From NCBI GenBank assembly GCA_002354035.1, contig DEKU01000044.1:1-58400 (forward strand): 58,400 nucleotides of DNA, written 5' to 3'. Below, in pieces: positions 8,136-17,742 of this stretch (positions are counted from its first letter, which is position 1; each line of letters starts with the position of its first letter). Both the position numbers and the translations under genes were made by a program. Source of the stretch: Bacteroidales bacterium UBA2714. GTDB taxonomy: Bacteria > Bacteroidota > Bacteroidia > Bacteroidales > P3. The notes under the pieces were generated by a model, which saw only the letters and a program-made list of their open reading frames with translations, was not told where the DNA came from and did not search any database.

Positions 8136-10988
8136 ATGAAAACACTTTTACGTATTCTCTTCCTCGCCACAGCATTCTGTGTAGGAGGCTTAATGAATGC
8201 ACAAGACCTTTCGGAGTACACCTACACCAGAGGCATCACCTCCACCAAGTGGATTAACCTCACCACCACCACCAACCTTCTTGCTGGTTCCAGCGCCGAC
8301 AGCCGCGCTTCTTCGGTGCAGGACATCGGCTTCTCATTCCCCTATGGTCTTGACGAATACACCCAGTTCTCAGTCAACTCCGATGGCAACCTCCGTCTGG
8401 GACCTGTCGCTACCGGAACAGGCAGCTACAGCACTCCTTTCGGTGCTGCCAGTATCAACACCAACAGTCCTAAAATCAACTTCTTCGGTTGCGATGGCTA
8501 TGTGGTCGACACACTCCACTACGTCTATGCCGAGAACACTGTCAACCCCTTTGGCGACAGCCTCCTCGTGGTTGAGTTTTGCATTGGCACATACAACACT
8601 ACGACCCGTCCCTGCCTCTACAAATGGCAAATCCACCTCTACCACAACGGCAACATCACAGCCGTCTATGATTCCACAGCTCCTACCCAAGGCCCCAACA
8701 CCATGCACCAGCAGGGTCTCTGCTCCGCCTATGGCGACGGCTTTATCATTGACCAGTACGACTCCGTGCAGTACTTCACCAATGGCACCTCCACCTCCTG
8801 GGCTACCGGCCACTGGCCCCTTCCCAACACCTTTTACACCTTCACCCGTCCTGTCGTGACCTGCCCTGTCGTCAACAACCTCACTGTCAACAGCCTCACC
8901 GCCACCACAGCCAATATCACCTTCAGCCCCGGCAGCACCGAGACCGCTTGGATTGGCACCATCAATCCTCCCATCTTGGGTCAAAGCACCGTAGTCCTCA
9001 ACGACACCAACGTCAACCTCATACTCCTCAACCCCAGCACCGACTACACCGTCACCGTCCGTGCCATCTGTGCCATCGGCGACACCAGCTTCGCCCGCAC
9101 CCTCAACTTCCGTACCCCCTGCATGCCCACCACTCTGCCCTACGCAGAAAATATGGACAGCCTCACTTCCGGCTCGTTACCCAACTGCTGGAACAAAGTG
9201 GGCGACGGCACTGTCCAGGTCTGGAACAGCTCCTCCTATGCCAACAGCGGCACCATGTCGCTCCGTTTCAGCGGGTCCTATTCCAATCTTGTGGTGCTCC
9301 CTGGCTTCGACCAGCCCCTCAACACCCTTGAGATGGCCTTCGCCACCCGTCCCGAAAGCTACACCAATTCCAGCTGCGGCTCATTCGACGTAGGCTATGT
9401 CACCAACCTGAACGACCCCTCCTCATTTGTAGCCATGGCCACCTATAACTACAACGACACCAACGCCATGACCATCGACACAGTCAACTACGCCACCGCT
9501 CCCGTCAACGGCCTCATCGCCCTGCGCCATCGCCCCAACTCCACCAACTGGTACTGGTTCATCGACGACATTAGCGTCTACGCCGTTTCTAATGGCATCA
9601 ACATCAACGTCACCTCCAACAACGACGACCTCGGTGTGGTAAGCGGCTCAGGCATCTACGAGCCGGGCGACACCGTCACCATCACCGCCATCCCCAACAC
9701 CCACTGCCACTTCAACCAATGGAGCGATGGCGACACCAATGCCGTCCGCACCTTCATTGCCACCACCTCCCTCTCCCTCGTAGCCGAGTTCGACTATGAC
9801 TCCATCACCATCATCGTCCTCAACCCCGACACCACCATGGGCACCACCATCCCCGCTCCCGGCATCTACACCTTCCACGTGGGCGACACCGCCACCGCGC
9901 AGGCCAACCCCGCCATCGGCTACAGCTTCAACAACTGGACCGTCACCATCGGTACCCTCTCCGAGAACTATAACAACAACCCCTACATCCTTGAACTCCC
10001 CTCCATCCTTGCCGGCTATAGCATAACCATCTCCCCCAACTTCACACCCAACGACTACACCATCAACGTCTACTCCTCCAACGACACCCTCGGCTCCGTC
10101 ACCGGCACCGGCACCTATCCCTATGGCACCACCGCCACCATCACCGCCACCCCCGCAGCCAACTGCATCTTCGTTGAATGGACCGATGGCGACACCAACG
10201 CCGTCCGCAACGTCACCGTCACCGGCAACGCCTCCTACACAGCCACCTTCCAGCGCATCCCCCAGTACAACGTAACCACTCACGTCGTACCTGATGAGAC
10301 CATGGGCACCGTCACCGGAGCCGGCACCTACTATGAGGGCGAGACCGTCACCCTCACCGCCACACCCAACCCCGGCTTCCAGTTCAGGGGTTGGGGCGTC
10401 ATCAACACTGCTGTCCTCGACTCCAGTTACTTGATTTTCTCCCATGAAAGCGTCATGACCTTCCCCATGCCCAATAGCGATCAGGAATACTATGCCATCT
10501 TCGAGGTCGCTCCCGTACCCGTCGACGTCATGATCATGAGCTACGACGAGACAGAAGGCTACATCCTCGTCAATGGCGAGCGCACCGACTCCTACCACGG
10601 CGTAGTGGGTGAGACCATCCACCTCGAAGCAGTTGCAATCAACGGAAGCCGATTCATCTTCTGGTCCATCTCCAACATGCAAGACTCCATCATCACCAGC
10701 CCCGTCATCGACTACACCCTTGCCGAAGACTCCCGCATCATTCTCGCAGTCTTCGATGGCGTAGGCATTGACAACGTCGACAACGCCGACGCCACCATCC
10801 TCAGCAGCAACAACAACATCATAGTCCGCGGAGCCGAGCAGCAGACCATCCGCGTCTTCGACCTCGTGGGCCGCATGCTCGTCCAGCGCACCAACGCCGC
10901 TGCTGAAGAGACCATCCCGATGTCACACTCCGGCATCTACCTGGTGCAGGTTGGCAACAACGCCGCCCGCCGCGTAGTAGTCCGCTAA
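8136..10988 (+). CDS. T9SS-exported multidomain surface protein
   Basis: The 950-aa product begins with a signal peptide (MKTLLRILFLATAFCVGGLMNA) and ends with a T9SS type A sorting domain (about residues 880-950, with IRVFDLVGRMLVQ and GIYLVQVGNNAARRVVVR), so it should cross the outer membrane by type IX secretion. In between are a fibronectin-III-like stretch (about 245-330), a possible carbohydrate-binding-like beta-sandwich (about 335-480), and four or so bacterial-repeat modules of about 70 residues starting near 486, 556, 638 and 710 (GSGxYxxGDTVTITAxPxxxCxFxxWxDGDTNAVR). No catalytic motif is recognisable; an adhesive or glycan-contacting role is inference. It is a single gene between its own promoter and terminator. 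Confidence 0.88.
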   Translation: MKTLLRILFLATAFCVGGLMNAQDLSEYTYTRGITSTKWINLTTTTNLLAGSSADSRASSVQDIGFSFPYGLDEYTQFSVNSDGNLRLGPVATGTGSYSTPFGAASINTNSPKINFFGCDGYVVDTLHYVYAENTVNPFGDSLLVVEFCIGTYNTTTRPCLYKWQIHLYHNGNITAVYDSTAPTQGPNTMHQQGLCSAYGDGFIIDQYDSVQYFTNGTSTSWATGHWPLPNTFYTFTRPVVTCPVVNNLTVNSLTATTANITFSPGSTETAWIGTINPPILGQSTVVLNDTNVNLILLNPSTDYTVTVRAICAIGDTSFARTLNFRTPCMPTTLPYAENMDSLTSGSLPNCWNKVGDGTVQVWNSSSYANSGTMSLRFSGSYSNLVVLPGFDQPLNTLEMAFATRPESYTNSSCGSFDVGYVTNLNDPSSFVAMATYNYNDTNAMTIDTVNYATAPVNGLIALRHRPNSTNWYWFIDDISVYAVSNGININVTSNNDDLGVVSGSGIYEPGDTVTITAIPNTHCHFNQWSDGDTNAVRTFIATTSLSLVAEFDYDSITIIVLNPDTTMGTTIPAPGIYTFHVGDTATAQANPAIGYSFNNWTVTIGTLSENYNNNPYILELPSILAGYSITISPNFTPNDYTINVYSSNDTLGSVTGTGTYPYGTTATITATPAANCIFVEWTDGDTNAVRNVTVTGNASYTATFQRIPQYNVTTHVVPDETMGTVTGAGTYYEGETVTLTATPNPGFQFRGWGVINTAVLDSSYLIFSHESVMTFPMPNSDQEYYAIFEVAPVPVDVMIMSYDETEGYILVNGERTDSYHGVVGETIHLEAVAINGSRFIFWSISNMQDSIITSPVIDYTLAEDSRIILAVFDGVGIDNVDNADATILSSNNNIIVRGAEQQTIRVFDLVGRMLVQRTNAAAEETIPMSHSGIYLVQVGNNAARRVVVR

Positions 10989-11060
10989 CCCCATAACAAC
11001 CAACATCCGTGAGGCCTTTGGTTGATGTGTTTTTTATTCATTGTAAATATTGAGTTGAGA

Positions 11061-11089
11061 GATGCTCCCTACGGGGAGCATCTTTTTTT
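11061..11089 (+). terminator. Intrinsic terminator with TACG tetraloop
   Basis: The 9-bp perfect stem GATGCTCCC / GGGAGCATC closes a TACG loop (UNCG class, very stable) and is followed by seven T. It lies 72 bp after the T9SS protein stop. Confidence 0.9.
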
Positions 11090-11135
11090 ACACCTCCCTG
11101 CGATGAAAAAAACACGCTATTCCAAAAAAAAAGCA

Positions 11136-11143
11136 TATCTTTG
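11136..11143 (+). promoter_or_regulatory. Bacteroidota -7 promoter element (TATCTTTG)
   Basis: Consensus TATCTTTG lies 63 bp upstream of the ATG at 11207. Confidence 0.65.
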
Positions 11144-11206
11144 CACAGCTGATTGTGCCCACAACCAGCCGACAACACTTCTTCAACAACACAACACAAC
11201 AAACAC

Positions 11207-12760
11207 ATGGACAAAATAATAACCACCCTCAACAACTATATATGGAGCTGGCCCCTCGTAGGCCTGTGCCTCGCAGCGGCACTCTATTTCTCCTTCGGCA
11301 CCCGATTTGTGCAGATACGCCACCTCCCCGAAATGGTACGGCTCCTCTTCAAGAACGACCGCACCAAACGGGCCGGCATCTCCTCCTTCCAAGCCTTCGC
11401 CCTTGCACTCTCCGGCAGGGTGGGCACCGGCAACATCGTCGGCGTGGCACTGGCCATCGGCTTCGGCGGTCCCGGAGCCGTAGTCTGGATGTGGATCATC
11501 GCCTTCCTCGGAGCCGGCACAGCCTATGCCGAAGCCTGCCTGGCCCAGATCTACAAACAACACCACGGCGACCAACTGCGCGGCGGCCCAGCCTACTACA
11601 TCGAAAAAGGCCTCAACGCCCCATGGCTGGCCATCATCTTTGCCGTCACCACCGTCTTTGCCTGCGCCTTCTGCCTGCCCCCCATCCACAGCAACAGCAT
11701 CGCCATGTCCTTCGCCTCCACCTTCAACCTCGCCCCATGGATAGTCGGCATCGGCGTCGCCACACTCATAGCCATAGTAGTCATAGGAGGCGTCAAACGC
11801 ATATCCAAAGTGGCCGAAATCGTCACCCCCTTCATGGCCATAGCCTACATCATCCTCGCCCTCATCGTGCTCATAGCCAACGCCCACGCCGTGCCTGGCG
11901 CACTCAAAATGATGATTGCCTCCGCCTTCGGCACCCACCAGACCCTCGGCGGCATAGTGGGCGCCGCAGTGGCCTGGGGCGTCAAGCGTGGCATCTACAG
12001 CAACGAAGCCGGACAAGGCACAGCCCCCATCGTGGCCGCCGCCGCCAAAGTGGACCACCCCGTAAAGCAAGGCCTCGTCCAGGGTTTCTCCGTCTACGTT
12101 GACACCCTCCTCGTCTGCACCGCCACCGCCATCATGCTCCTCGCCACCGAATGCTACAACATCGTCGACCCCGCCTCCAACGGCTACCTCGTCCAATCAT
12201 CCACCGCCAAACTTGGCCTCCCCGGCGTCGAATACACCATCGCCGCTCTCTCCACCCTCCTCCACGGCGGCTGGGGCGGCATCGTCATCTCCATCACACT
12301 CTTCTTCTTCGCCTTCACCACAGTCATGGCATACTATTACTACGCCGAGACAAGCCTCGTCTACCTCTTCACCAAAGCCCGCCAACACCGCCTCAAGACC
12401 CAAGAAAAATACTTCGGCCGCCAAAACCACGCCATAGCGCGCCACCGCGACCGCAAAATGTTCGACACCCGCAAAAACGAATCACGCCTCATCACCCTCC
12501 TGCGCATCATCTTCGTGGCCGCCGTCCTCTTCGGCAGCCTCAAAGAAGCCGCCATCATCTGGAGCCTGGGCGACATGGGCGTAGGCATGATGGCATGGAT
12601 CAACATCATAGCCATCCTCCTGCTCTCCCCCGTAGCCTTCCGCGCCCTGCGCGACTACGAGCGGCAGAAAAAAGCCGGCCGCAACCCCGTCTTCCATCCC
12701 CGCGACCTCGGCATCAAAAATGCCGACTACTGGGAAGAAAACACACCCGACCAGCCATGA
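11207..12760 (+). CDS. Alanine/glycine:cation symporter (AGCS family)
   Basis: This 517-aa inner-membrane protein belongs to the AGCS family of sodium- or proton-coupled alanine/glycine uptake carriers. Diagnostic segments are SGRVGTGNIVGVALAIGFGG and PGAVVWMWIIAFLGAGTAYAE near the N-terminus, plus GGIVGAAVAWGVKRGIYSNEAGQGTAP in the middle; about ten to eleven hydrophobic segments are visible. The ATG at 11207 gives the family's usual N-terminus; an upstream extension would add only low-complexity residues. Its stop overlaps the next start (ATGA). Codon use is strongly biased to C in third positions, like the following gene. Substrate specificity beyond the family cannot be read from sequence. 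Confidence 0.92.
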   Translation: MDKIITTLNNYIWSWPLVGLCLAAALYFSFGTRFVQIRHLPEMVRLLFKNDRTKRAGISSFQAFALALSGRVGTGNIVGVALAIGFGGPGAVVWMWIIAFLGAGTAYAEACLAQIYKQHHGDQLRGGPAYYIEKGLNAPWLAIIFAVTTVFACAFCLPPIHSNSIAMSFASTFNLAPWIVGIGVATLIAIVVIGGVKRISKVAEIVTPFMAIAYIILALIVLIANAHAVPGALKMMIASAFGTHQTLGGIVGAAVAWGVKRGIYSNEAGQGTAPIVAAAAKVDHPVKQGLVQGFSVYVDTLLVCTATAIMLLATECYNIVDPASNGYLVQSSTAKLGLPGVEYTIAALSTLLHGGWGGIVISITLFFFAFTTVMAYYYYAETSLVYLFTKARQHRLKTQEKYFGRQNHAIARHRDRKMFDTRKNESRLITLLRIIFVAAVLFGSLKEAAIIWSLGDMGVGMMAWINIIAILLLSPVAFRALRDYERQKKAGRNPVFHPRDLGIKNADYWEENTPDQP

Positions 12761-14256
12761 AACCCCTCCTGGCCATAGCCGCGGCCCTCCTGCTGGCACC
12801 CCTCTGCCATGCCCAGCCCGGCCCCATCTCACTCCTCCAGCGCGGCATCACCGCCGCCGCCACCGACAGCGCACGCTTCCGCCTCCTCCGCCAGGCCCAC
12901 CTCGACGCCCTCGCCGCCGGCACCACCGTCTCCTACCAAGGCATCGACACCCTCCGCCTCGACATACCCCCCGGCGCCCAACCCATACCCCTCGGCCCCC
13001 ACAACGACTTCTGCCACACCGTCATCCAAGTCCGCAACACCAACTCCGACCTCTTCCTCTTTCAGCTTGCCCCTCCCTTGCTGCCCATCCCCACCCCCAT
13101 CCCGGCCGACTCGCTCCTCGCCGCCATCGACCACGGCGACTACCGCTCCATCCCCGCCCTGGCCCAAGGCCGCTGGCTCATCCAAGTAGTCGACAGCACC
13201 CCCTGGGTCGGCCAGCGCACAGGCCACACCTACGGCCATTACCGACAGGAGCTCATCCGCACCCACAACGGCCTCAGCCCCGACCGCCCAGCCATGCCCT
13301 ACAGCGCCACCCCGTCGCGCCCACACCTCTTCGGCCGCCCCATCGGCAACGACACCGCCTTCCTCCTCGCCAACATCACCCTCCTGCGCCACCCCGCCTC
13401 AACCCACAAAACCTACCTCCTCAACCTCGAAGGCCAACTCCGCGCCACCCTCCGCTCCGTAGCCGTGGCCACTCCCCAGTCCGACATGACCGACGACCGC
13501 ATCATCCGCATCTACCACTGCGCCTCCGTCACCCTCGACAGCCTCACCCTCCTCGGCACCTACTCCCGCACCAACCACAGCGGCTACGGCCTCCTCATGG
13601 ACAACTGCCGCGACACCCGCGTGCTCCACCTCCACGCCCGCTCCAACTGGGGCATCTTCGGCACCAACAACATGCACACCACCACCCTCTCCCACTGCAA
13701 CTTCGACCGCTTCGACATCCACTGCTATGGGCGCGACGTCACCTTCCGCCACTGCACCCTGTCCCACAGCTACAACCAGTTCTCCTCCGTCGTCGGCACC
13801 ATCGCCTTCGACAGCTGCACCTTCACCGACTTCACCCCCCTCCTCATCGAACCCTCCTACAACGCCTACCCCCACTTCCTCCTCCTCATGCACGACTGCC
13901 GCTGGCACCTCACCCGCCAACGCCACACCCTCATCAACGCCGGCCACCACGACACCCTCCTCCCCTCCCGGCCCGAACTGCGCACCAAATGCCTGCCCGA
14001 CATCTTCATCGACGGCCTCACCCTCAGCGGCCCGCCGCTCCTGCGGCCCCTCCTGCTCCACTACGGCGGAGCCGTAGCCCCCCGTCCCGTGGGCGGCATC
14101 CGGCACATCGTCGTCACCCGCCTTGCCGCCTCGCGCCTCATGCCCTGGCCCTTCATCCTCTCCGACAAGAAAGTGCCGCTCGCCAACCCCGTCACCCTCT
14201 TCGCCTCCTCCCCCTCCGGACGCCCCCTCCGCGCCTCCACCCTGCCCTCGCTCTAA
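12757..14256 (+). CDS. Secreted beta-helix-like protein of unknown function
   Basis: This 499-aa product has a signal peptide (MKPLLAIAAALLLAPLCHAQ). Residues from about 245 to 420 contain short repeating segments such as VTLDSLTLLGTY, TRVLHLHARSNWGIFG, HTTTLSHCNFDRFDI and VTFRHCTLSH, the pattern of a right-handed parallel beta-helix (pectin-lyase-like fold). No T9SS sorting domain is seen. It overlaps the symporter gene by 4 bp, so the two are co-transcribed; whether it acts on a polymer feeding the transporter is only inference. The gene is extremely C-rich, which leaves other frames open for long distances, but only this frame has a signal peptide and balanced residue use. Confidence 0.8.
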   Translation: MKPLLAIAAALLLAPLCHAQPGPISLLQRGITAAATDSARFRLLRQAHLDALAAGTTVSYQGIDTLRLDIPPGAQPIPLGPHNDFCHTVIQVRNTNSDLFLFQLAPPLLPIPTPIPADSLLAAIDHGDYRSIPALAQGRWLIQVVDSTPWVGQRTGHTYGHYRQELIRTHNGLSPDRPAMPYSATPSRPHLFGRPIGNDTAFLLANITLLRHPASTHKTYLLNLEGQLRATLRSVAVATPQSDMTDDRIIRIYHCASVTLDSLTLLGTYSRTNHSGYGLLMDNCRDTRVLHLHARSNWGIFGTNNMHTTTLSHCNFDRFDIHCYGRDVTFRHCTLSHSYNQFSSVVGTIAFDSCTFTDFTPLLIEPSYNAYPHFLLLMHDCRWHLTRQRHTLINAGHHDTLLPSRPELRTKCLPDIFIDGLTLSGPPLLRPLLLHYGGAVAPRPVGGIRHIVVTRLAASRLMPWPFILSDKKVPLANPVTLFASSPSGRPLRASTLPSL

Positions 14257-14427
14257 CTCCGCCATTTACTCACTACTTTGTTTCTACTTATACACTATTT
14301 ATACACTGTACAAGAAACAAACAAGTGTCTAAACCAAGGCCAACTCCAACACAAAGAGCGGACACGCCGCGAAAGGGCAACCCGCGCCCCGCGAAAGAAA
14401 AAGTTTCGACAAATGAAAAATAAATAG

Positions 14428-14435
14428 TATCTTTG
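14428..14435 (+). promoter_or_regulatory. Bacteroidota -7 promoter element (TATCTTTG)
   Basis: Consensus TATCTTTG lies 61 bp upstream of the ATG at 14497, with TTTC about 20 nt further upstream as a weak -33 element. Confidence 0.65.
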
Positions 14436-14496
14436 CAAAATAAAACAGACATTACCGATACATAATAACAAACAGAAATATTAAACACATACAGCC

Positions 14497-15906
14497 ATGA
14501 AAAAGATAGTTTTGATGATGGCCCTGATGCTGGCCACAATGACTGTGAAGGCAAACAACATCCTCTATTTCACCTACAATCAGGCGTTGCGCACGGTGGC
14601 ATGTCTCAACGGGCAGGACGAACTGATGATTTATTGCGGCTATGAGGACGAGCTGCCCACCTATGTGCTTATCAACGAGGTGTGGGCAGAGCAGATCGGC
14701 TCGTCGTTCTATGAGATATGGCTCTACGGCTTCGATGCCTACACGGGCGAGGAGATATACATGCCCATCGACCTGGAGTGCATCTACCTGCTACAGAGCG
14801 GCAAGATTTACAGCGCGGCGCAGTACCTGCGTTTCCGCACCACCCATGCCCGACCCACGTTCGTATGGGCCATGCCGCCCTACAATCCCTTTGTGCGCGC
14901 GCCGAGGCCCACGGTGTACTACTACACCTACCACTATGACATCCACCGTCCGGGATGGCACTGGAGACACTATCCGCACATCCACTATCACCCCTACTAC
15001 CTCCGCCGCCCCGGGGTGCCGGCGCCGATGCCTCCCAAGCCCTACACTCCCGGACGCGAATACCCCGGCTACCACACCACCGAACATGGCTACCAATACG
15101 ACAATCTGCCACTGGTGGGCCGTGTCACAGCCCCACGGTCGGCCACAACGGTGCAGAACAACCCCACCGGACGTAGCGGCAACCGCATAACCAGCGACCG
15201 CAAGAGCAACACCGTCACCACCACCGACCGTGTGACAGGCAGAGGCTCGACCGTCAACGCCCCAAGCCGCACGGAATCGCTCAGCGGCCGCGGCACACGC
15301 GACAACACCGAGACCACACGCGGCGACGCCAACACCTCGCGCAGCGGTAGCACCACCACTCGCAGTGGCAGCAGCACTTCGCGCAGCGGCGACGGCAACA
15401 CCTCACGCAATGGTAGCGCCACCACCCGCAGCGGCAGCAGCACTTCGCGCAGCGGTGACGCCAACACCTCGCGCAGCGGTAGCACCACCACCCGCAGTGG
15501 CAGCAGCACTTCGCGCAGCGGCAATGATTCGGGCGTGACCAACCAGCGCCGAGGCAACAGCACCGAGACCCCCTCAACACGGAGCAGCAGCTCCTCGTCG
15601 CGCAGCAACGTAGGTTCCACCAGCCGCGACGACAACAGCAAATCCTCTTCGTCCTCCAGCCGCAGCAGTGCCAACCCCTCGAGCAGCACACGCAGCTCCT
15701 CCAGCTCCTCGAACAACCAGAGCCGCGGCAGCAGCACCTCCCGCTCCTCTTCAACCCGCAGCGGCAACGTCACTGCCACCCCCTCAACCCGCAGCACCGA
15801 CAACTCCTCGTCCACCTCACGCTCCAGTTCTTCCACTTCGACACGCAGCGGCCAAAGCACCTCACGCGGCACCGCCACGCGCAGCAACACCAACAGCCGC
15901 AACTGA
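14497..15906 (+). CDS. Secreted protein with Arg/Ser/Thr low-complexity tail
   Basis: The 469-aa product has a signal peptide (MKKIVLMMALMLATMTVKA). Residues about 20-120 form a compact domain that I do not recognise. Residues about 120-200 are rich in Tyr, His, Pro and Trp (YYYTYHYDIHRPGWHWRHYP). The C-terminal 250 residues are almost only Ser, Arg, Thr, Gly and Asn, including a 22-residue unit repeated three times. The tail is strongly basic and probably disordered. No sorting domain is visible. It is the first gene of a putative operon with a nucleoside phosphorylase (35-bp gap). Function unknown; the frame is secure because of the signal peptide and upstream promoter. Confidence 0.82.
   Translation: MKKIVLMMALMLATMTVKANNILYFTYNQALRTVACLNGQDELMIYCGYEDELPTYVLINEVWAEQIGSSFYEIWLYGFDAYTGEEIYMPIDLECIYLLQSGKIYSAAQYLRFRTTHARPTFVWAMPPYNPFVRAPRPTVYYYTYHYDIHRPGWHWRHYPHIHYHPYYLRRPGVPAPMPPKPYTPGREYPGYHTTEHGYQYDNLPLVGRVTAPRSATTVQNNPTGRSGNRITSDRKSNTVTTTDRVTGRGSTVNAPSRTESLSGRGTRDNTETTRGDANTSRSGSTTTRSGSSTSRSGDGNTSRNGSATTRSGSSTSRSGDANTSRSGSTTTRSGSSTSRSGNDSGVTNQRRGNSTETPSTRSSSSSSRSNVGSTSRDDNSKSSSSSSRSSANPSSSTRSSSSSSNNQSRGSSTSRSSSTRSGNVTATPSTRSTDNSSSTSRSSSSTSTRSGQSTSRGTATRSNTNSRN
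15325..15522 (+). repeat. Three in-frame 66-bp repeats coding an Arg/Ser/Thr tail
   Basis: Units begin at 15325, 15391 and 15457, each encoding 22 residues of the type GDANTSRSGSTTTRSGSSTS. They are near identical in DNA, so copy number could vary by slippage or recombination. Confidence 0.8.
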
Positions 15907-15941
15907 CATTGGACGACACGGATAATAACGAACCTGACAAT

Positions 15942-16814
15942 ATGGCTATAAAGGAAAGCGAATTGGTACTGGCTCCCGATGGGAGCCTTTACCACATACA
16001 TCTCACAGGCGATATGCTGGCCGACAACGTATTGCTGGTGGGCGACCCCACAAGGATTGAGATGTTCAAAAAAATATTCGACGCCATCGAACTCGAAACA
16101 TCGAACCGCGAAATCCACGCGCTTACAGGCCGTTATCACGGCACCCGGTTTACGGCCCTGTCCACCGGCATGGGGTGCGACAATATCGACATCGTGGCCA
16201 CAGAACTCGATGCCGCAGCCAATTTCGACCTCGCCACACGCAGCCCTCTGCCCCACCACCGCGCCCTCAATCTGGTGCGAATCGGGACGAGCGGCTCGCT
16301 GCAAAGGGATGTGGAGTGCGGCAGCCTTGTGGCCGCGCGCTATGCCATCGGGCTCGACGGGCTGCTGAACTACTATGTGCACGACACCAAAGGATTTGAG
16401 CCAGCGATGGAGGAAACATTCGTCCGGCACATGGAACTCAACCCCCGACTGGCCACCCCTTATTGTGTGGCTGGAAGCAAAAGGCTGCTGGACTGCGTGG
16501 CGGCGGACATGCACACCGGCATCACTGTCACCGCTCCAGGTTTCTACGGGCCTCAGGGGCGGCACATACGCCTGGCACCAAGCATCGACAAACTCAACGA
16601 ACGGTTGGCACAGTTCAGCTGGGATGGCACACCGGTCACTAATCTCGAAATGGAGACCTCGGCCATATACGGTTTCGCCCAAGCCTTGGGCCACGAGGCA
16701 CTGACCGTCTGCCTTATCATTGCCAACCGCCCTGCAGGCACGTTTATGAACGACTACCATACCGCCATGCAACAAACAATAGGAACAATCATCGAAAGAC
16801 TTACAAGACAATGA
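15942..16814 (+). CDS. Nucleoside phosphorylase (uridine phosphorylase-like, NP-I family)
   Basis: This 290-aa cytosolic enzyme should split a nucleoside with phosphate into base and ribose-1-phosphate. Motifs are LLVGDPTRIEMFKK (phosphate and dimer loop), NLVRIGTSGSLQ in the middle and NLEMETSAIYGFAQALGH near the C-terminus, where the conserved Glu contacts the ribose. It is longer than E. coli Udp (about 250 aa) and resembles the Bacteroidota nucleoside phosphorylase group. I chose the ATG at 15942; a TTG 33 bp upstream would abut the previous stop. Its stop overlaps the next gene (ATGA). Exact base preference is not readable. Confidence 0.87.
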   Translation: MAIKESELVLAPDGSLYHIHLTGDMLADNVLLVGDPTRIEMFKKIFDAIELETSNREIHALTGRYHGTRFTALSTGMGCDNIDIVATELDAAANFDLATRSPLPHHRALNLVRIGTSGSLQRDVECGSLVAARYAIGLDGLLNYYVHDTKGFEPAMEETFVRHMELNPRLATPYCVAGSKRLLDCVAADMHTGITVTAPGFYGPQGRHIRLAPSIDKLNERLAQFSWDGTPVTNLEMETSAIYGFAQALGHEALTVCLIIANRPAGTFMNDYHTAMQQTIGTIIERLTRQ

Positions 16815-17266
16815 AAAAGATAGTTTTATTCTTGCTGGCCGTCGCCACCGGCACGATGGCATGGAGCCAGGTGCAACCCGACTATATTCCCGAACAATTG
16901 GGGCGCGACGCCCACCATATCATACAGTCGCTCGGCGCCTTTGTGGGCAACGAACGCGCCGAAAGCCAGTCGTTCGACATCACCTATATGCCCGCCGGAA
17001 ACGGGGTGGAGGGCGTAATGATTATCAACACGGCCGACTATAGGTGCACGTTTAAGCTCGACGGCCAGTACGACATTTGCTATGAGCTCACCATCGACAT
17101 CCGGTCGAAGGAATTCCTGAACCAGTTCTACAACCTCTTTGCTGTGTACCGCACTGAAAACAAGGACGACCACAGGATAATGAGCTTCGGCAACGAGAAG
17201 CTTCGCATCAGCGAAACACCATCCACCACCTCCCGATTCAGGAGTTTCAAATTCACTATCGAATAG
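16811..17266 (+). CDS. Small secreted protein, unknown function
   Basis: The 151-aa product has a signal peptide (MKKIVLFLLAVATGTMAWSQ); the mature part is about 130 residues without cysteine clusters or known motifs. It overlaps the nucleoside phosphorylase by 4 bp, so it is translated from the same mRNA. The start sequence ATGAAAAAGATAGTTTT is almost identical to that of the gene at 14497. I do not recognise the family. Confidence 0.75.
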   Translation: MKKIVLFLLAVATGTMAWSQVQPDYIPEQLGRDAHHIIQSLGAFVGNERAESQSFDITYMPAGNGVEGVMIINTADYRCTFKLDGQYDICYELTIDIRSKEFLNQFYNLFAVYRTENKDDHRIMSFGNEKLRISETPSTTSRFRSFKFTIE

Positions 17267-17628
17267 CAAACACCTTCCATCCAGCCTTTTAGAATATATT
17301 CAAAATATTGTTTTGCAACAAATTACAAATAAAGATAGTCTTTTTCCGCTCTGACATGAGAACTCCCAAAACGCTGCATTGAACTTACAATCAAAGAAAT
17401 AGATGATACACTGAATATGGAGGACATCTAAGTCGTCGAAAAAAGGCATCGTTGGGATATAAAAAGAGTGTTTTTGAAGTCGACTTTGAGCATCGGTTGA
17501 AGAAAAAAAAGAAATAAAGTGTATCAGGATTCACCAACAAAAAACTATTAATCAACCACATAATAAACACTTAAAAAAAAAATTCATTACAGGGACGGAA
17601 AAAGGGATGGTATATGAAATAATTTTAG
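17267..17628. other. AT-rich intergenic region
   Basis: The 476-bp gap before the small peptide gene is AT-rich with no open frame of note. I see only weak local inverted repeats (for example AAAGATAGTCTTT near 17334) and, at its end, the promoter element at 17629. Confidence 0.5.
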
Positions 17629-17636
17629 TATTTTTG
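17629..17636 (+). promoter_or_regulatory. Bacteroidota -7 promoter element (TATTTTTG)
   Basis: TATTTTTG fits TAnnTTTG and lies 107 bp upstream of the 54-aa gene; no -33 TTTG is seen. Confidence 0.55.
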
Positions 17637-17742
17637 CAAAGTCGAAATAATGCCGAAATGTAGGTTAAAGGGTTCTGCCTACACAAGGCCAATTAAAAGG
17701 TATAAATAGAACCCAGATTAAATTTATACATAACACAAAACA

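Noticed and set aside
12720..14423. A 567-codon open frame with Pro/Arg/His-rich translation overlapping the beta-helix gene
   Set aside because: It is a by-product of extreme C-richness; the frame starting at 12757 has a signal peptide, ATGA coupling and protein-like composition.
15909..15941. TTG start for the nucleoside phosphorylase
   Set aside because: It would add eleven hydrophilic residues not typical of the family; an ATG follows at 15942.
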